DNA of 62,692 nt from an uncultured Bacteroidia bacterium. Lineage in GTDB: Bacteria > Bacteroidota > Bacteroidia > Bacteroidales > Prolixibacteraceae. Location: the NCBI GenBank assembly GCA_903850335.1, contig CAINLJ010000004.1, forward strand, positions 1-62,692. Direction: 5' to 3'. This document shows, one piece after another, positions 27,319 through 35,420 of the stretch. The number at the start of each line of letters is the position of its first letter. Position 1 is the first letter of the stretch. Both the position numbers and the translations under genes were made by a program. The notes under the pieces were generated by a model. It searched no databases and was not told where the DNA came from. It saw nothing but the letters and a program-made list of their open reading frames with translations.

Positions 27319-28232
27319 TGTCAGTATGGAGCGGTAAAACCCGTGGTGGTGTGCTTGGTTACAAGATATTTATTTTTTGCCTTAAGAATATAAATATTAG
27401 GTTCTCTTATGCACTTCTTAGAGGTGTTGCTGCATATTTCTGGCTTTTTTCAAATAAAAGACCACTCCACTATTTTTATCAAAATCGTCTTGGATATAGC
27501 AAATACAAAAGCTATAAATCCATCTACAATAATTATGTAATGCTTGGAGAGTGTCTCCTGGATAAAATAGTTGTGATGGCGGGTCTGAAAAATAAATTTA
27601 CTTTCGATTTTGATGGAGAAGAATATCTAAACCAACTTGCAAAGGAGAAAAGGGGAGCATTCCTGGTTGGTGCCCATATTGGTAATTGGGAAATCGCCGG
27701 ACAATTACTTAACCGCATTGAAACAAAGGTGCATATAGTGATGCTTGACGCTGAGCATCAAAAAATTAAGACCCTTTTGCAGGATGTGTTGAAAGAAAAA
27801 AGGATGTCAATAATTACAATTTCAGACAGTTATGATCATCTTTACGCAATTGGGGAAGCACTCAAACGCGGAGAGTTTATAGCAATTCACGGGGATCGGT
27901 TTGTTGCCGGTGCAAAAACTGTCGGTTGTGATTTTCTGGGCGAAAAGGCACAATTTCCCACAGGCCCAATCTATATGGCTTCTAAATTCCAGACGCCTGT
28001 ATGTTTTGTTTCAGCAATCAAAAAAGGCAACTTTCATTATCATTTCAAGGCAACAAAGCCTGAAACACTGCCCTTGCTCAGGAGTGCAAAATCCCGAAAC
28101 CAGGAGTTACAAAAATTGGTTATTCCTTATGTTGAAAACCTTGAACGTGAAGTTCGGGAAAATCCAACCCAATGGTTTAACTTCTACCCATTCTGGAACA
28201 CACAGAATTCTGATTCAGTAATGACTAACTAA
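27318..28232 (+). CDS. LpxL/HtrB-like lysophospholipid acyltransferase
   Basis: Membrane-associated acyltransferase of 304 residues in the lipid A lauroyl-transferase family. The catalytic HX4E-like motif is in GAHIGNWEIAG, followed by AIHGDRFVAGAKTVGCDFLG and a late FNFYPFW block. Relatives sit in aryl-polyene clusters, where they are proposed to transfer polyene acyl chains from ACP to a lipid acceptor. The GTG one codon upstream was rejected in favour of the ATG overlapping the ACP stop. Confidence 0.88.
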   Translation: MSVWSGKTRGGVLGYKIFIFCLKNINIRFSYALLRGVAAYFWLFSNKRPLHYFYQNRLGYSKYKSYKSIYNNYVMLGECLLDKIVVMAGLKNKFTFDFDGEEYLNQLAKEKRGAFLVGAHIGNWEIAGQLLNRIETKVHIVMLDAEHQKIKTLLQDVLKEKRMSIITISDSYDHLYAIGEALKRGEFIAIHGDRFVAGAKTVGCDFLGEKAQFPTGPIYMASKFQTPVCFVSAIKKGNFHYHFKATKPETLPLLRSAKSRNQELQKLVIPYVENLEREVRENPTQWFNFYPFWNTQNSDSVMTN

Positions 28233-28242
28233 AACCTCTATA

Positions 28243-29316
28243 ATGAATTTCGGAAAAGATAACAAAACAGCTCTACAGGCTAAATTTGATGCACAAAAAA
28301 TCGCGTTCGGTCCTCTCATGTTTCAGGCAGCCCGCTCCCTGCAGCGTTTGGGAATTCTCGAAGCGATCAAGAACCAAAGGAATAAGGGAATTCGCATTGC
28401 TGATATTGCCAATGAATTAAAACTGCCTGTTTATGGTGTTAAGGTCCTTCTTGAGGCTGGCCTGAGCATGGAACTTGTCAGGGTTGAGGATGATCTTTAC
28501 TTCATAACCAAAACCGGATTTTTCCTTCTAAGCGACCCACTGACACAGGTAAACATGAATTTTGTTCATGATGTAAATTACAAGGGATTTTTTTCTCTCG
28601 AAGAGTCTGTAAGGAATGGAAAGCCAGAGGGACTAAAGGTCTTTGGTGATTGGGACACCATTTATGAAGCGCTCTCACAACTTCCTGAGCACGTTCAAAA
28701 AAGCTGGTTTGATTTTGATCATTATTATTCCGACAATGCATTCCCTGAGATATTACCGGTTATCTTCAAAAATAATCCACGCAAACTACTCGACGTTGGT
28801 GGAAATACCGGGAAATGGGCCATTAAATGCGGAAAATACAATGATGAGATCAAAATAACGATTCTGGATCTGCCCGGACAACTTGAAAAAGCTCAAAAAA
28901 ATATAGATGCAAACAATCTAACTGACCGCGTAAATGGTATTCCATTGAACCTGCTGGATCATTCCATACCTTTCCCCTTAGATTATGATGTTGTTTGGAT
29001 GAGCCAGTTTTTGGATTGTTTTTCACAGGAAGATATTCTTCAGTTACTCATTAGGGCCAGAAATGCGATCCATAAGGACGGAGCAGTGTTCATTCTTGAG
29101 ACTTATTGGGACAAGCAAAAGTACGAAGCCTCCACATATAGTTTACATGCAACATCTCTTTATTTTACATGCCTGGCAAACGGGTGTTCGCAAATGTACC
29201 ATTCGGATGATATGCTGGCAATTATTGAGAAGGCAGGGCTTTATGTAAGTGAAGAAATTCACGATATTGGCATTAGTCACAGCCTCTATATTTGTAAAAT
29301 AAAACAAGCAGACTAA
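28243..29316 (+). CDS. SAM-dependent O-methyltransferase with winged-helix domain
   Basis: The protein has 357 residues. The N-terminal ~100 form a winged-helix dimerisation domain (IRIADIANELKLPVYGVKVL). The Rossmann domain has SAM motif I in LLDVGGNTGKWAIKCG and the acidic loop ITILDLPGQLEKA. This is the plant COMT/hydroxyneurosporene-methyltransferase type. In a pigment cluster it could methylate the aryl ring hydroxyl or carbon; the position cannot be read from the sequence. Confidence 0.9.
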   Translation: MNFGKDNKTALQAKFDAQKIAFGPLMFQAARSLQRLGILEAIKNQRNKGIRIADIANELKLPVYGVKVLLEAGLSMELVRVEDDLYFITKTGFFLLSDPLTQVNMNFVHDVNYKGFFSLEESVRNGKPEGLKVFGDWDTIYEALSQLPEHVQKSWFDFDHYYSDNAFPEILPVIFKNNPRKLLDVGGNTGKWAIKCGKYNDEIKITILDLPGQLEKAQKNIDANNLTDRVNGIPLNLLDHSIPFPLDYDVVWMSQFLDCFSQEDILQLLIRARNAIHKDGAVFILETYWDKQKYEASTYSLHATSLYFTCLANGCSQMYHSDDMLAIIEKAGLYVSEEIHDIGISHSLYICKIKQAD

Positions 29317-29344
29317 TTTTTATCTCAAAAATCAGGCCTGACTT

Positions 29345-29761
29345 ATGCTGACAAATTTAAAAATAGATGATTTAATCCCCCAAAAACATCCATTTGTATT
29401 GGTTGATCAACTTCTGACTTGCGATGAAGCAATTATAGAAAGCAGTTTTCTGGTTCCTGATATCCATCCGCTTGTTCATAATGGCAAGCTTTGCGAGGGG
29501 GGCTTAGTTGAGAATATCGCGCAGACATCTGCAGCAGGGAATGGATACGAAGCCCAAAGAAAGGGAGTTCAACCTGCCAAAGGCTTTATTGCCGGAATTA
29601 AGAACCTTATTATTATTGGTTTGCCCAAGTCAGGTAGTCGGATTTTCACTAAAGTATATCATCAGGATAGAGTAATGGGTTACAATCTTATCAAAGGTGA
29701 AGTGTTTGAAGGCGAAAAGCTTCTCGCATCCTGTGAAATGAAGGTTTATTGCCCTGACTGA
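29345..29761 (+). CDS. Hotdog-fold 3-hydroxyacyl-ACP dehydratase (ApeP/FabZ-like)
   Basis: The protein has 138 residues with the hotdog dehydratase layout: PQKHPFVLVDQLL with the catalytic histidine region and LCEGGLVENIAQTSAAG with the acidic residue in the central helix. It lacks the classical GHFPxxP loop that the second dehydratase at 51.5-51.9 kb has. The two could form a heterodimer as reported for ApeI:ApeP. It ends the first block of the plus arm. Confidence 0.85.
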   Translation: MLTNLKIDDLIPQKHPFVLVDQLLTCDEAIIESSFLVPDIHPLVHNGKLCEGGLVENIAQTSAAGNGYEAQRKGVQPAKGFIAGIKNLIIIGLPKSGSRIFTKVYHQDRVMGYNLIKGEVFEGEKLLASCEMKVYCPD

Positions 29762-29841
29762 TTAGTAATGGGTGAAGTTGTGAAATGAAACGGAATTATC
29801 CGGGTATCAGATAAATGTGAATGTCTTTTATAAAGTATAAT

Positions 29842-29865
29842 TGAAAACCTCCCAAACGGTTTTCA
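29842..29865. other. Perfect 8-bp hairpin after the dehydratase gene
   Basis: TGAAAACC and GGTTTTCA flank an 8-base loop. No T-run follows directly, so it is a weak terminator candidate or a transcript-stabilising stem. Confidence 0.45.
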
Positions 29866-29951
29866 TGTTATAAATTGTGAATTAATCCTGGAGAGGCTTT
29901 TTTTATTCCAAAATATAATATGTGAACAAATAGATTTTAGCTTATATTTTA

Positions 29952-29959
29952 TATATTTG
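29952..29959 (+). promoter_or_regulatory. Promoter -7 box (TATATTTG) before the 159-aa membrane protein
   Basis: An exact TAnnTTTG match lies 40 bp before the ATG at 30000, in an AT-rich stretch. It suggests that transcription restarts here within the plus arm. Confidence 0.5.
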
Positions 29960-29999
29960 TTGGAGGAATTGATTTTGTTTACAAACAAAACAATCTACC

Positions 30000-30479
30000 A
30001 TGAAAAAATTCAGAATTTTTCTTCTCATCGGGATTCTATCTTTCCCTTTTCTTTTAAGTGCGCAACTATTGGATCAGAGAAATCTTCAATATCAGAAAAA
30101 GGAAATCTATGAGCACAAGGTAATGTCGTTCACCCGGATGAAACATGCCGGAGTCTGGCTTACAATTAGTGGAGCTATATTAACCGTTGGCGGGGTCGCT
30201 TTAATTGTCAATGGTGCAAACAATAGTAATACAAATAATAATCCATACCTTGATCAGTATGATCCTTATGGAGTTAGAAATACAAGCGAAGAGGATGCTG
30301 CAAAAATCCTGTTTGGAACTTTAACTGCCTGCGTAGGAGTTATTGCTACCACTGGCGGAGTAGTCCTGTGGACAATCGGGGGGTCTAAGGCTAGAAGCTA
30401 CAAGGGAAAATTAAATTCTTTATCATTTAATTACAATCCAGGTCCGCGACAGCTTTTTTCACTGGCATACCGTTTTTAA
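30000..30479 (+). CDS. Unrecognised small membrane protein
   Basis: The protein has 159 residues. A signal-like leader (FLLIGILSFPFLLSAQ) is followed by two hydrophobic segments near residues 50-70 (GVWLTISGAILTVGGVALIV) and 102-125 (ILFGTLTACVGVIATTGGVV). An asparagine-rich loop lies between them. The last residue is phenylalanine (FSLAYRF), as in many outer-membrane proteins. No family recognised. It lies inside the pigment cluster between the dehydratase and dar blocks but has its own promoter-like box, so its link to the pathway is unproven. Confidence 0.8.
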   Translation: MKKFRIFLLIGILSFPFLLSAQLLDQRNLQYQKKEIYEHKVMSFTRMKHAGVWLTISGAILTVGGVALIVNGANNSNTNNNPYLDQYDPYGVRNTSEEDAAKILFGTLTACVGVIATTGGVVLWTIGGSKARSYKGKLNSLSFNYNPGPRQLFSLAYRF

Positions 30480-30609
30480 TCAGACTTCTATCATTTTCCA
30501 AAATGCAACACTATTATTTCAAATACTAAGCCGATCTAACTAAAATTATTATTTTTAATCCCGGGAGAAGGATTTGATTTGGGTAGAAAATGGGTTGACG
30601 TGGAAAGTC

Positions 30610-30628
30610 TCGTCCCGGATTGGGACGA
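30610..30628. other. Inverted repeat upstream of the dar block
   Basis: TCGTCCCGGATTGGGACGA is a 7-bp perfect stem with a 5-base loop, 86 bp before the ATG at 30714. It could be a leader hairpin or an operator for the dar genes. Confidence 0.4.
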
Positions 30629-30713
30629 TATTTTGCAAAAATCCTCATTTTATCCATATTTCACCCTTTGGCATTGGTTACTATTACAGGATTTTAGTCA
30701 TAACGTTGAAATA

Positions 30714-31196
30714 ATGAATTTTAAGCATTCACTTATTGTTTTCATATTTTTATTTTTCCATCAGACCCTGTTGAGTGCAGTTAAATCGGAAGATTTCTAC
30801 AGGGTTTTTTCTTCAGGTACATTAAATGAAATAAATCTGTGTATTCGTGATCTTGAATCAGAAGTGCCATCTTCACGGATAAATGCATACAGAGGTGCAC
30901 TGATGATGAAAAAGGCAGGTTTTGAAAAGGTTCCTAAAATAAAGCTGAATACTTTTAAGTTAGGTCACAGGCTTCTGGAAACAGAGATTTCAAATGATCC
31001 GGATAATACTGAGTTTCACTTTTTAAGATTAGCTGTATGTGAAAGAGCGCCAGGATTATTAAATTTTAAGAAGAATTTGCATGAAGACAGAAATCAGATT
31101 ATAAAGGGATTTCGAAAACTGGAAACTGGTTTGCAGTATTGGATAGAGCAATACTGCAAACATTCTACGATTTTAACAATCAAAGATCTTCAATAA
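30714..31196 (+). CDS. Exported protein of unknown function preceding darA
   Basis: The protein has 160 residues from the ATG at 30714. The longer frame upstream would bury the signal peptide (LIVFIFLFFHQTLLSA). After the leader it is helical and basic, with an SRINAYRGALMMKKAG segment. A cysteine lies in VCERAPGLLNFKK. No domain recognised. The stop is six bases before darA, so it is very likely co-transcribed and may assist dialkylresorcinol formation or its localisation. Confidence 0.8.
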   Translation: MNFKHSLIVFIFLFFHQTLLSAVKSEDFYRVFSSGTLNEINLCIRDLESEVPSSRINAYRGALMMKKAGFEKVPKIKLNTFKLGHRLLETEISNDPDNTEFHFLRLAVCERAPGLLNFKKNLHEDRNQIIKGFRKLETGLQYWIEQYCKHSTILTIKDLQ

Positions 31197-31202
31197 TTTC
31201 AA

Positions 31203-32111
31203 ATGCAGCAAATCAAAAAGGTATTAGCAGTTTCATATTCTCAGACTGGTCAGCTTGAGCGGATTCTTGAGAATTTTATTCGCCCGCTCAAAAACATTGA
31301 AATTGATTATGTTCATTATAATCCCGTTGTCCCATTTCCGTTTCCGTGGACTTCTGAGGCTTTTTTTGATGCAATGCCAGAGTCCGTTCTTGAAGTTCCC
31401 GTTGAGATCTGTCCAATCAATTATAAATATCCGACATACGATCTGATCATTTTTGCCTATCAACCCTGGTTTCTTTCTCCTTCTATTCCTGCGAGTTCAA
31501 TTCTAAGGGACAGCGAGTTTTTAAAACGATTGGCTAATACCCCGGTCATAACGTTGATAGGTTGCCGGAATATGTGGCTGAACTCTCAGGAATCTGTAAA
31601 AACTCTTATTGCCAGGGCTGGCGGAAACTTAATTGGGAATCTTCCTTTTGTTGACAGAAATCAGAATCAAATTAGTGCAATCACCATTCTTCATTGGATG
31701 TTGAAAGGGAAGAAGACCAGAAAGTATTCAATTTTTCCAATACCTGGAGTAAGTGATGAGGATATCCAGTCTGCCGAAGGTTTTGGAGAGATTCTGAACC
31801 AGTCTATCCAGGAAAATAAACTAAAAGATCTTCAATCTAAATTTTTGAATGGGGGCCGGATTACTATTCCCAATGACATTCTTTTTATCGAGGAAAGAGC
31901 AAAACGATTGTTTCGGATCTGGACACATCTGATTCTTAAATTTGGTCAGTCATCCCCTTCTGCCCGGAAAAGGATGCTTAAATTTTTTAAATACTATCTT
32001 ATTGTAGCACTGTTTGTTGTTGCTCCCGTGATTGTTGGAGTTTTCCAAATATTTGTGGTTCCGTTTAGCCACAAGAGATTAAATGGCCGGAAACTACTAT
32101 ATTTGCATTAA
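31203..32111 (+). CDS. darA: Dialkylresorcinol condensing enzyme DarA
   Basis: DarA and DarB together make 2-hexyl-5-propyl-type dialkylresorcinols from an enoyl/ketoacyl and a beta-keto acyl chain; DarA is the cyclase/aromatase-like partner. The 302-residue protein begins with a flavodoxin-like stretch KVLAVSYSQTGQLERIL, continues with YDLIIFAYQPWFLSPSIP and ends in a transmembrane helix (YLIVALFVVAPVIVGVFQIF) that would hold it at the membrane. Its position directly before a DarB-like KAS III supports the call. Confidence 0.88.
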   Translation: MQQIKKVLAVSYSQTGQLERILENFIRPLKNIEIDYVHYNPVVPFPFPWTSEAFFDAMPESVLEVPVEICPINYKYPTYDLIIFAYQPWFLSPSIPASSILRDSEFLKRLANTPVITLIGCRNMWLNSQESVKTLIARAGGNLIGNLPFVDRNQNQISAITILHWMLKGKKTRKYSIFPIPGVSDEDIQSAEGFGEILNQSIQENKLKDLQSKFLNGGRITIPNDILFIEERAKRLFRIWTHLILKFGQSSPSARKRMLKFFKYYLIVALFVVAPVIVGVFQIFVVPFSHKRLNGRKLLYLH

Positions 32112-32122
32112 ACTAATCTTCA

Positions 32123-33262
32123 ATGTCCGTATACATTAATAAGACTTCAGTATTTTTTCCGAACGAGCCGGTTTCGAATGATGAAATGGAAACCTATTTA
32201 GGGCAGATAAATGGCCAATGCTCCAAATCAAAAGGGATTGTTTTACGCAATAATGGCATTGAGAATAGATTTTATGCACTTAACAAAGAGGGTCAGGCAA
32301 CCCACACGAACGCTGAACTGGTTGCCACTGCGATATTAAAGTTGTTCGAAACAAATCAAAACGAAATTTCAGAGGTGGAACTGCTTAGTTGCGGCACAGG
32401 AACTCCTGACCAGTTGTTGCCCTCCCACGCAGCAATGGTCCATGGCCTTTTATCACAAACTTCCGAGATTGAGGTTGTATCTAATTCAGGATCATGCTGT
32501 TCGGGAATGCATGCGCTAAAATATGCATACCTTTCGATTAAATGCAGTGAGAAACAAAAGGCAATTTGTACTGGTTCAGAACGTGCTTCCTCAATTCTTA
32601 AGGCAAACCTTTTTGATGAAGAGGTAAAGAAACTTGAATTGCTTGATGAGAATCCACATGTAGGTTTTGAAAAGGATTTTTTGCGATGGATGCTTTCAGA
32701 TGGAGCCGGCGCCTTTTTACTGGAAGATAAAAAGAATGAACAGGGCATATCGTTGGAAATTGAATGGATAGAATTGTTTTCATTTGCCAGCAAAAAAGAG
32801 ACCTGTATGTATATGGGTGCCGAAAAGCTTCCTGATGGTTCGATCAACAGCTATCAGCATTATTCACCCATGGAAATTATGCAGAAATCCATACTAAGTT
32901 TAAAACAGGATATAAAACTTCTTAGCTCAAATATAATTGAATTAGGCTTTAATGGGTTAAAAACTATTCTTGATAAAAGAGGCATTCATGTCGGTGACAT
33001 TGATTTTTTTCTTCCCCACATGTCCAGCTTCTTTTTTAAATCCAAAATCTACGAGATTCTGGAGAGGAATAATATTAAAATACCCTACGATAAATGGTTT
33101 ACAAATCTTAAGACCAAAGGAAATGTAGGAGCCGGATCTATTTATATTATGCTTGACGAACTTATGAAAAGCGGTAATCTGAAGATTGGAGATAAAATCC
33201 TTCTTGCAGTGCCGGAAAGCTCACGTTTTTCGTACGCATTTTGTTTGTTGACTGTTTGTTAA
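32123..33262 (+). CDS. darB: 3-oxoacyl-ACP synthase III-like DarB
   Basis: Thiolase-fold condensing enzyme of 379 residues. The KAS III triad is visible: cysteine in SGSCCSGMHALKYA, histidine in FLPHMSSFFF and asparagine in KGNVGAGSIYIML. It forms the carbon-carbon bond that builds the resorcinol ring precursor. It follows darA by 11 bp. DarA plus DarB with aryl-polyene genes is the marker combination for flexirubin-type pigments. Confidence 0.9.
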   Translation: MSVYINKTSVFFPNEPVSNDEMETYLGQINGQCSKSKGIVLRNNGIENRFYALNKEGQATHTNAELVATAILKLFETNQNEISEVELLSCGTGTPDQLLPSHAAMVHGLLSQTSEIEVVSNSGSCCSGMHALKYAYLSIKCSEKQKAICTGSERASSILKANLFDEEVKKLELLDENPHVGFEKDFLRWMLSDGAGAFLLEDKKNEQGISLEIEWIELFSFASKKETCMYMGAEKLPDGSINSYQHYSPMEIMQKSILSLKQDIKLLSSNIIELGFNGLKTILDKRGIHVGDIDFFLPHMSSFFFKSKIYEILERNNIKIPYDKWFTNLKTKGNVGAGSIYIMLDELMKSGNLKIGDKILLAVPESSRFSYAFCLLTVC

Positions 33263-33273
33263 ATATCTGAGAT

Positions 33274-33669
33274 TTGAAAAAAGAAGATACACCCCAGGAT
33301 AAAAGTGCACTTGAAAATATTTCACATGAAGTGTGTTATGTGAAAAATGAGGATGGCAGCTATGAATCTGTTTTAAGTACAGGATGGGATGTGAAAACGG
33401 ATGCCCTGGAAAATGCCTGGGATGAAATTCATGAGCGCATTGAGAATGCTAGAATTGCCGTTCAGCAAAGAAGGAAAAGTCCTCTGTATTATCATATGGA
33501 AAAGAATTTAATGGACTTAACACTCTTGTCTTCATATGTAAAATTCAGTAAACTTCGTGTTTGGTGGCATCTGCATCCGTCAGTTTATGAGAAACTTAGT
33601 CCAAAAATATTACAAAGGTATGCGAAGGTATTCAATATTGCACAAGATGAATTAAACACTTTAACGTAA
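33274..33669 (+). CDS. Unrecognised 131-aa protein between darB and the BtrH-like gene
   Basis: Starts at TTG (33274), 11 bp after darB. It is charged with no signal or membrane segment. It contains ALENAWDEIHERIENARIAV, a tyrosine/histidine-rich middle (SPLYYHMEKNLMD) and a C-terminal region whose last turn, LQRYAKVFNIAQDELNTL, looks like part of a DNA-binding helix-turn-helix or a small helical bundle. I do not recognise the family. The gap to the next gene is two bases, so it belongs to the same transcript. Confidence 0.75.
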   Translation: MKKEDTPQDKSALENISHEVCYVKNEDGSYESVLSTGWDVKTDALENAWDEIHERIENARIAVQQRRKSPLYYHMEKNLMDLTLLSSYVKFSKLRVWWHLHPSVYEKLSPKILQRYAKVFNIAQDELNTLT

Positions 33670-33671
33670 TA

Positions 33672-34685
33672 ATGACTGATAATTTTACGCATATCCAGGC
33701 GGCTCATTGTGAAAATGGTGTAATAACAAAGCTTTTGAAACTTGCAGGACACGAATACATGACGGAGCCACTGGCTTTTGGCCTTGGTTCCGGTTTATTT
33801 TATATTCATATCCCTTTTCTAAGCATCAATGGAGGTCCGGCTATCTCCTTTCGTACCTTGCCGGGACGGATTTTTTCACGAACCTGCAATAGTCTCAGGA
33901 TAGATATTATATCGAAAAAGTTTAGTAATGAACAAAAGGCTAAGGATTATTTAGATAACCTGATAGCTCAGAATGTAGTAACCGGATGTCAGGTAGGTGT
34001 TTTTAATCTTAGCTATTTCCCACCGGAATATCGGTTTCATTTTAATGCACACAACTTAATTGTTTACGGAAAAGATAATGGGAGCTATCTGATCAGTGAT
34101 CCAGTGATGGATAATGTTACCGTTCTCACTTCAGAAGAACTCCAAAAGGTTAGGTTTGCGAAAGGGTTTCTTGCACCTCAGGGCCATCTTTATTATGTGA
34201 AAAATGCCAGGCCATATACAGAAGAATTATTAAGAAAGGCAATTAGTTCTGGCATTAAGCGAAATGTTCGTGATATGTTGCACATTCCGGGAAATTTCGG
34301 AGGAGTAAAGGGGATTTTGTATACTTCCGGAAAAATCCGTAAATGGCGTGATAAGTTAGGGGTTCGAAAAGCCGGTCATTATCTGGGACAAATAATCCGC
34401 ATGCAGGAAGAAATTGGAACCGGAGGAGGAGGCTTTCGTTTTATTTATGCTGCATTTCTTCAGGAAGCGTCTAAGTATTCGAAAAACGAACGTTTAATGA
34501 CTGTTTCTGATGAGTTTACAAAGTCCGGTGATCTTTGGAGACAAAACGCGGTTAACATGGCAGGAGTATTGCGTGGAAGATCATCCCTGCAGTCTGACTT
34601 TGACAATATAGCCGATGTGATGACTGAAATTTATCATATCGAAAAAAACGCCTTTAAGGAGCTTTCGAAGTTAAAATTGAAATAA
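33672..34685 (+). CDS. BtrH-like acyltransferase (BtrH_N + DUF4872)
   Basis: The protein has 337 residues. The N-terminal half matches BtrH_N: the probable catalytic cysteine is in AAHCENGVITKLLK (Cys13) and the histidine in FHFNAHNLIVYG (His127), followed by an aspartate in LISDPVMDN. The C-terminal half fits DUF4872. BtrH in butirosin synthesis moves an acyl group from an ACP to an amine. Here a polyene-ACP donor and a dialkylresorcinol hydroxyl acceptor are conceivable, which would make the flexirubin ester. The next gene starts at the base after its stop. Confidence 0.85.
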   Translation: MTDNFTHIQAAHCENGVITKLLKLAGHEYMTEPLAFGLGSGLFYIHIPFLSINGGPAISFRTLPGRIFSRTCNSLRIDIISKKFSNEQKAKDYLDNLIAQNVVTGCQVGVFNLSYFPPEYRFHFNAHNLIVYGKDNGSYLISDPVMDNVTVLTSEELQKVRFAKGFLAPQGHLYYVKNARPYTEELLRKAISSGIKRNVRDMLHIPGNFGGVKGILYTSGKIRKWRDKLGVRKAGHYLGQIIRMQEEIGTGGGGFRFIYAAFLQEASKYSKNERLMTVSDEFTKSGDLWRQNAVNMAGVLRGRSSLQSDFDNIADVMTEIYHIEKNAFKELSKLKLK

Positions 34686-35420
34686 ATGGGTAAGCCGCTG
34701 ATTGTTGTTGAAGACCTGGGGAAAAAATACAAAAATGCAAAGGACTTTAGCCTTCAGCATGTATCTATCTCAATATCAGAGGGCGATAAGTTTGGTGTTT
34801 TGGGCCCTAACGGTGCCGGAAAAACAACTTTAGTCTCATTACTGTCAGGGATTCTTCATCCCAGCGAAGGGAAAATCACTTATCTGTCAAAAAGTTCAGA
34901 GCCAGTTAAAATTGGGTTCGTGCCTCAGGACCTGGCTTTCTATGACGAATTAACCGCTTCGCAAAACCTTGAGTATTTTGGAGCACTGTATAGACTTTCC
35001 CGAAATGAAATAGCAAAACAAAGTGAGAATATCCTTACTCTTCTTGGATTATCAGGGGTCAGTGATAAAAAAGTAAAAACCTTTTCAGGTGGCATGAAGC
35101 GCCGGTTAAATCTCGCAATTGGCATCTTACATAATCCAACTGTTCTGTTTCTGGACGAACCTACCGTAGGTGTAGATATTCAAAGCAAGAATGCAATCAT
35201 ACAATTTCTTAATAAATTAAATCGTCAGGGAACCACAATTATATATACTTCACACCATTTACCTGAAGCGGAGGAATTTTGCGATAACATAGCTATTCTT
35301 GATTATGGACAAGTCATTGCCCTGGACGAAATATCTGCTTTAAAAGAGTCCAACAAAGCAGTTAGTCTGATGGATGTGATGTTAAAACTGACCGGGGAGG
35401 GGTATAGGGACCATGTTTAG
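34686..35420 (+). CDS. ABC-2 exporter ATP-binding protein
   Basis: The protein has 244 residues with Walker A GPNGAGKTT, signature FSGGMKRRLNLAIG, Walker B VLFLDEPTVG and switch histidine YTSHHLPEAEEF. This is the DrrA/NodI class that drives lipophilic-compound export. Its last eight bases overlap the permease start. Pigment or pigment-precursor export is the obvious role from context. Confidence 0.93.
   Translation: MGKPLIVVEDLGKKYKNAKDFSLQHVSISISEGDKFGVLGPNGAGKTTLVSLLSGILHPSEGKITYLSKSSEPVKIGFVPQDLAFYDELTASQNLEYFGALYRLSRNEIAKQSENILTLLGLSGVSDKKVKTFSGGMKRRLNLAIGILHNPTVLFLDEPTVGVDIQSKNAIIQFLNKLNRQGTTIIYTSHHLPEAEEFCDNIAILDYGQVIALDEISALKESNKAVSLMDVMLKLTGEGYRDHV

Noticed and set aside
32356-32847. 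Minus-strand frame of 163 codons inside darB
   Set aside because: It is antisense to a KAS III-like gene with a complete triad; composition is shadow-like.
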